Position numbers and translations under genes: made by a program. DNA of 64,000 nucleotides. Origin: Neoarius graeffei (lineage: Eukaryota > Chordata > Actinopteri > Siluriformes > Ariidae). The notes beneath the pieces are model-generated. The model searched no databases. It was given only the letters and a program-made list of their open reading frames with translations, and was not told where the DNA came from. Shown piece after piece: positions 58,584 to 64,000 of this stretch. How positions within the stretch are numbered: the stretch's first letter is position 1; each line of letters opens with the position of its first letter. Location: NCBI RefSeq assembly GCF_027579695.1, contig NC_083586.1, forward strand, positions 1,527,001-1,591,000. The letters are read 5' to 3'.

Positions 58584-59587
58584 TTACAGACAAGCGAACG
58601 TGAGTGGGATGGGCATAGTGCAGCCAGGTACTCTTTCTTTATTTTACAGGCAAGTGAACGTGAGTGGGACAGACAAAGTGCAGCCAGGTACTCTTTCTTT
58701 CTTTTACAGGTAAACGAATGTGAGTGGGACAGGCCAAGTGCAGCGAGGTACTCTTTCTTTATTTTACAGGTAAGCGAATGTGAGTGGGACAGGCAAAGTG
58801 CAGCCAGGTACTCTTTCTTTCTTTTACAGGTAAACGAATGTGAGTGGGACAGGCCAAGTGCAGCGAGGTACTCTTTCTTTATTTTACAGGTAAGCGAATG
58901 TGAGTGGGACAGGCAAAGTGCAGCGAGGTACTCTTTCTGTCTTTTACAGGCAAGCGAGCGTGAGTGGGTCGGGCAAATTGCAGGCAGGTACTCTTTGTTT
59001 CTTTTACAGGTAAGCGAACGTGAGTGGGACAGGAAAAGTGCAGCCGGGTACTCTTCCCTTCTTTTACAGACCAGCGAATGTGAGTGGGACAGGCGAAGTG
59101 CAGCCGGGTACTCTTCCCTTCTTTTACAGACCAGCGAACATGAGTGGGACAGGTAAAGTGCAGCCAGGTACTCTTTCTTTCTTTTACAGACAAGCGAACG
59201 TGAGTGGGACAGGCAAAGTGCAGCCAGGTACTCTTTCTTTCTTTCTTTTACAGGCAAGCGAACGTGAGTGGGACTGGAAAAGTGCAGCCAGGTACTCTTT
59301 CTTTCTTTTACAGGCAAGCAAACGTGAGTGGGACGGGCAAAGTGCAGCCAGGTACTCTTTCTTTCTTTTACAGGCAAGCAAACGTGAGTGGGACGGGCAA
59401 AGTGTAGCCAGGTACTCTTTCTTTCTTGTACAGACAAGCGAACGTGAGTGGGACAGGCAAAGTGCAGCCAGGTACTCTTTCTTGTACAGACAAGCGAACG
59501 TGAGTGGGACAGGCAAGGTGCAGCCAGGTACTCTTTCTTTTACAGGCAAGCAAACGTGAGTGGGACGGGCAAAGTGTAGCCAGGTGC

Positions 59588-59627
<40 letters not shown>

Positions 59628-60043
59628 TTACAGGCAAGCGAACGTGAGTGGGATGGGCAAAGTGCAGCCAGGTACTCTTTCTTTCTTGTACAGACAAGCG
59701 AACGTGAGTGGGACAGGCAAAGTGCAGCCAGGTACTCTTTCTTGTACAGACAAGCGAACGTGAGTGGGACAGGCAAGGTGCAGCCAGGTACTCTTTCTTT
59801 TACAGGCAAGCAAACGTGAGTGGGACGGGCAAAGTGTAGCCAGGTGCTCTTTCTTTCTTTCTTTCTTTCTTTCTTTTACAGGCAAGCGAACGTGAGTGGG
59901 ATGGGCAAAGTGCAGCCAGGTACTCTTTCTTTCTTTTACAGGAAAGCGAACGTGAGTTGGACAGGCAAAGTGCATCCAGTTACTCTTTCTTTCTTTTACA
60001 GGCAAGCGAACATGAGTGGGACTGGAAAAGTGCAGCCAGGTAC

Positions 60044-60075
<32 letters not shown>

Positions 60076-60122
60076 TTACAGGCAAGCTAATGTGAGTGGG
60101 ACTGGCAAAGTGCAGCCAGGTG

Positions 60123-60123
60123 C

Positions 60124-60199
<76 letters not shown>

Positions 60200-60201
60200 T
60201 T
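60123..60201 (+). repeat. (CTTT)n expansion inside a unit, longest complete tract
   Basis: Almost 80 bp of CTTT repeats within one unit. Confidence 0.95.
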
Positions 60202-61010
60202 ACAGGCAAGCGAACGTGAGTGGGATGGGCAAAGTGCAGCCAGGTACTCTTTCTTTCTTGTACAGACAAGTGAACGTGAGTGGGACAGGCAAGGTGCAGC
60301 CAGGTACTCTTTCTTGTACAGGCAAGCGAACGTGAGTGGGACAGGCAAAGTGCAGCGAGGTACTCTTCTTGCTTTTACAGACAAGTGAACGTGAGTGGGA
60401 CAGGCCAAGTGCAGCCAGGTACTCTTTCTTTCTTTTACAGGCAAGCGAACATGAGTGGGACAGGCAAAGTGCAGCCAGGTACTCTTTCTTTTACAGGTAA
60501 GCGAACGTGAGTGGGACAGGCAAAGTGCAGCCAGGTACTCTTTCTTTTACAGGTAAGCAAACGCGAGTGGGACAGGCAAAGTGCATCCAGGTACTCTTTC
60601 TTTCTTTTACAGGTAAGCGAACGCGAGTGGGACAGGCAAAGTGCAGCCAGGTACTCTTTCTTTCTTTTACAGGCAAGCGAACGTGAGTGGGACAGGCAAA
60701 GTGCAGCCAGGTACTCTTTCTTTCGTTTACAGACAAGCGAACATGAGTGGGACAGGCAAAGTGCAGCGAGGTACTCTTTCTTTCTTTTACAGGCAAGCGA
60801 ACGTGAGTTGGACAGGCAAAGTGCATCCAGGTACTCTTTCTTTTACAGGTAAGCGAACGCGAGTCTGACAGGCAAAGTGCAGCCAGGTACTCTTTCTTTC
60901 TTTTACAGGAAAGCGAACGTGAGTTGGACAGGCAAAGTGCATCCAGTTACTCTTTCTTTCTTTTACAGGCAAGCGAACATGAGTGGGACTAGAAAAGTGC
61001 AGCCAGGTAC

Positions 61011-61050
<40 letters not shown>

Positions 61051-63932
61051 TTACAGGCAAGCTAATGTGAGTGGGACTGGCAAAGTGCAGCCAGGTACTC
61101 TTTCTTTCTTTTACAGGCAAGCGAACGTGAGTGGGATGGGCAAAGTGCATCCAGGTACTCTTTCTTTCTTGTACAGACAAGCGAACATGAGTGGGACAGG
61201 CAAAGTGCAGCCAGGTACTCTTTCTTGTACAGACAAGCGAACGTGAGTGGGACAGGCAAGGTGCAGCCAGGTACTCTTTCTTTTACAGGCAAGCGAACGT
61301 GAGTGGGACAGGCAAAGTGCAGCGATGTACTCTTCTTGCTTGTACAGACAAGCGAACGTGAGTGGGACAGGCCAAGTGCAGCGAGGTACTCTTTCTTTCT
61401 TTTACTGACAAGCGAACGTGAGTGGCACAGGCCAAGTGCAGCCAGGTACTCTTTCTTTTTTTTTACAGACAAGCGAAAGTGAGTGGGACGGGCAAAGTGC
61501 AGCCAGGTACTCTTTCTTTCTTTTTCAGGTAAGCGAATTTGAGTGGGACAGGCAAAGTGCATCCAGGTACTCTTCCCTTCTTTTACAGACCAGCAAACGT
61601 GAGTGGGACAGGCAAAGTGCAGCCAGTTACTCTTTCTTTCTTTTACAGTTAAGCGAACGCGAGTGGGACAGGCAAAGTGCAGCCAGGTACTCTTTCTTTC
61701 TTTTACAGGCAAGCGAACGTGAGTGGGACAGGCAAAGTGCGGCCAGGTACTCTTTCTTTCTTTTAGAGGCAAGCGAACGTGAGTGGGACAGGCAAAGTGC
61801 AGCGAGGTACTCTTTCTTTCTTTTACAGGCAAGCTAACATGAGTGGGACAGGCAAAGTGCAGCGAGGTACTCTTTCTTTCTTTTACAGACAAGCGAACAT
61901 TTTGGGACAGGCAAAGTGCAGCCAGGTACTCTTTCTTTCTTTTACAGGCAAGCGAACGTGAGTGGGACAGGCAAAGTTCATCCAGGTACTCTTTCTTTCT
62001 TTTACAGGTAAACGAACTTGAGTGGGACAGGCCAAGTGCAGCTAGGTACTCTTTCTTTATTTTACAGGCAAGTGAACGTGAGTGGGACAGGCAAAGTGCA
62101 GCCAGGTACTCTTTCTTTCTTTTACAGGTAAACGAACTTGAGTGGGACAGGCAAAGTGCAGCGAGGTACTCTTTCTTTATTTTACAGGTAAGCGAATGTG
62201 AGTGGGACAGGCAAAGTGCAGCGAGGTACTCTTTCTGTCTTTTACAGGCAAGCGAGCGTGAGTGGGCCGGGCAAAGTGCAGGCAGGTACTCTTTCTTTCT
62301 TTTACAGGTAAGCGAACGTGAGTGGGACAGGAAAAGTGCAGCCGGGTACTCTTCCCTTCTTTTACAGACCAGCGAATGTGAGTGGGACAGGCGAAGTGCA
62401 GCCGGGTACTCTTCCCTTCTTTTACAGACCAGCGAACATGAGTGGGACAGGTAAAGTGCAGCCAGGTACTCTTTCTTTCTTTTACAGACAAGCGAACGTG
62501 AGTGGGACAGGCAAAGTGCAGCCAGGTACTCTTTCTTTCTTTCTTTTACAGGCAAGGGAACGTGAGTGGGACTGGAAAAGTGCAGCCAGGTACTCTTTCT
62601 TTCTTTTACAGGCAAGCAAACGTGAGTGGGACGGGCAAAGTGCAGCCAGGTACTCTTTCTTTCTTTTACAGGCAAGCAAACGTGAGTGGGACGGGCAAAG
62701 TGTAGCCAGGTACTCTTTCTTTCTTGTACAGACAAGCGAACGTGAGTGGGACTGGAAAAGTGCAGCCAGGTACTCTTTCTTTCTTTTACAGGCAAGCAAA
62801 CGTGAGTGGGACAGGCAAGGTGCAGCCAGGTACTCTTTCTTTTACAGGCAAGCAAACGTGAGTGGGACGGGCAAAGTGTAGCCAGGTGCTCTTTCTTTTT
62901 TTCTTTCTTTCTTTCTTTCTTTCTTTCTTTTACAGACAAGCGAACGTGAGTGGGATGGGCAAAGTGCAGCCAGGTACTCTTTCTTTATTTTACAGGCAAG
63001 TGAACGTGAGTGGGACAGACAAAGTGCAGCCAGGTACTCTTTCTTTCTTTTACAGGTAAACGAATGTGAGTGGGACAGGCCAAGTGCAGCGAGGTACTCT
63101 TTCTTTATTTTACAGGTAAGCGAATGTGAGTGGGACAGGCAAAGTGCAGCCAGGTACTCTTTCTTTCTTTTACAGGTAAACGAATGTGAGTGGGACAGGC
63201 CAAGTGCAGCGAGGTACTCTTTCTTTATTTTACAGGTAAGCGAATGTGAGTGGGACAGGCAAAGTGCAGCGAGGTACTCTTTCTGTCTTTTACAGGCAAG
63301 CGAGCGTGAGTGGGTCGGGCAAATTGCAGGCAGGTACTCTTTCTTTCTTTTACAGGTAAGCGAACGTGAGTGGGACAGGATAAGTGCAGCCGGGTACTCT
63401 TCCCTTCTTTTACAGACCAGCGAATGTGAGTGGGACAGGCAAAGTGCAGCCGGGTACTCTTCCCTTCTTTTACAGACCAGCGAATGTGAGTGGGACAGGT
63501 AAAGTGCAGCCAGGTACTCTTTCTTTCTTTTACAGACAAGCGAACGTGAGTGGGACAGGCAAAGTGCAGCCAGGTACTCTTTCTTTCTTTCTTTTACAGG
63601 CAAGCGAATGTGAGTGGGACTGGAAAAGTGCAGCCAGGTACTCTTTCTTTCTTTTACAGGCAAGCAAACGTGAGTGGGACGGGCAAAGTGCAGCCAGGTA
63701 CTCTTTCTTTCTTTTACAGGCAAGCAAACGTGAGTGGGACGGGCAAAGTGTAGCCAGGTACTCTTTCTTTCTTGTACAGACAAGCGAACGTGAGTGGGAC
63801 AGGCAAAGTGCAGCCAGGTACTCTTTCTTGTACAGACAAGCGAACGTGAGTGGGACAGGCAAGGTGCAGCCAGGTACTCTTTCTTTTACAGGCAAGCAAA
63901 CGTGAGTGGGACGGGCAAAGTGTAGCCAGGTG

Positions 63933-63933
63933 C

Positions 63934-64000
<67 letters not shown>
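63933..64000 (+). repeat. (CTTT)n expansion at the window edge
   Basis: The window ends inside this tract, so the array continues beyond it. Confidence 0.95.

Larger units (their letters stand above)
23081..64000 (+). repeat. Satellite array, ~60-bp unit, over 40.9 kb, open at the right edge
   Basis: Unit, in three parts: GGCAAGCGAACGTGAGTGGG, ACAGGCAAAGTGCAGCCAGG, TACTCTTTCTTTCTTTTACA. Usual length 60, with frequent 56 and 64 variants that differ by CTTT steps. At 60 bp this is roughly 680 units. Variant positions recur: A/G before CAAGCG, C/T in GAACGTGAGYGGG, CGAGG versus CCAGG, TTTACAG versus TTGACAG. No other sequence interrupts it. Because 60 is a multiple of three, many frames on both strands stay open (up to about 625 codons); these are not genes. 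Confidence 0.98.
40801..64000 (+). repeat. Right array domain: higher-order repeats with (CTTT)n expansions
   Basis: Units mostly begin GCAAGCG or GTAAGCG and carry CCAGG. A rare unit (TTTTACTGACAAG then GTGGCACAGGCC) recurs so that the next in-frame ATG falls at 41790, 46660, 51697, 57167 and 61418, giving higher-order periods of 4870, 5037, 5470 and 4251. Another marker (GAACATTTTGGG) begins its ATTTTGGG at 47321, 52358 and 61899. Expanded (CTTT)n tracts replace the normal two or three repeats at fixed places in each period. Confidence 0.85.

Noticed and set aside
23081-64000. Over a hundred long open frames on both strands, up to 625 codons (61062-62939, minus), with 20-residue repeats
   Set aside because: The unit length is a multiple of three, so any stop-free frame stays open. 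Frames appear on both strands and in several phases, end at 56- or 64-bp units, and have no leader or domain. Not annotated as genes.
23081-64000. CRISPR-like array of regular repeats
   Set aside because: There are no unique spacers; the entire 60-bp unit repeats and the genome is vertebrate.
23081-64000. Repeat-containing secreted or silk-like protein
   Set aside because: The apparent peptide repeats change frame with every CTTT-step variant and are not maintained across the array.

Overview
The window looks like repeat-rich teleost nuclear DNA. Evidence: a T-cell-receptor V segment with a leader intron and a recombination signal, tRNA-headed SINEs, Tc1, hAT and Ty3/gypsy elements, a LINE, and splice signals and polyadenylation motifs but no bacterial operon structure. 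A catfish is plausible from the look of the SINE consensus, but that rests on memory and is weak. || Layout. 1-95: a paralogue of the DNA that follows the V segment at about 13.4 kb. 96-6342: an inverted-repeat DNA transposon of about 1.3 kb, interrupted by a 4.9-kb Gmr1-like Ty3/gypsy element (444-5384). The DNA transposon sits inside a decayed Tc1-like element. 6.5-9.4 kb: mostly anonymous DNA with tRNA-Phe and tRNA-Gln relics and a broken THAP-domain exon. 9500-11153: a dead DD34E Tc1 element. 12498-12992: an apparently intact TRAV/TRDV-type V gene with a 23-type RSS. 13014-13814: two near-identical SINEs in opposite orientation. 14.2-17.2 kb: two inverted-repeat elements, one encoding a 110-residue protein, plus a third SINE and a tRNA-Ser-like sequence. 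17.7-23.08 kb: a broken LINE with an endonuclease and reverse transcriptase, itself interrupted by two DNA elements. || 23081-64000 (and on past the window): one continuous tandem array of a roughly 60-bp unit. Every long open frame there is a by-product of a period divisible by three. The array has two domains. The left (to about 40.8 kb) is more heterogeneous. The right carries higher-order repeats of about 4.3-5.5 kb and expanded (CTTT)n tracts. A single isolated copy of the unit lies at 17792-17838, just before the LINE endonuclease and in frame with it. So the array and the LINE are related: either the unit came from the LINE 5' region, or the LINE inserted near the array edge. || Only the V gene and perhaps the small 16609-16941 ORF look capable of encoding a functional product. 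Everything else is a mobile element, a relic or a satellite.
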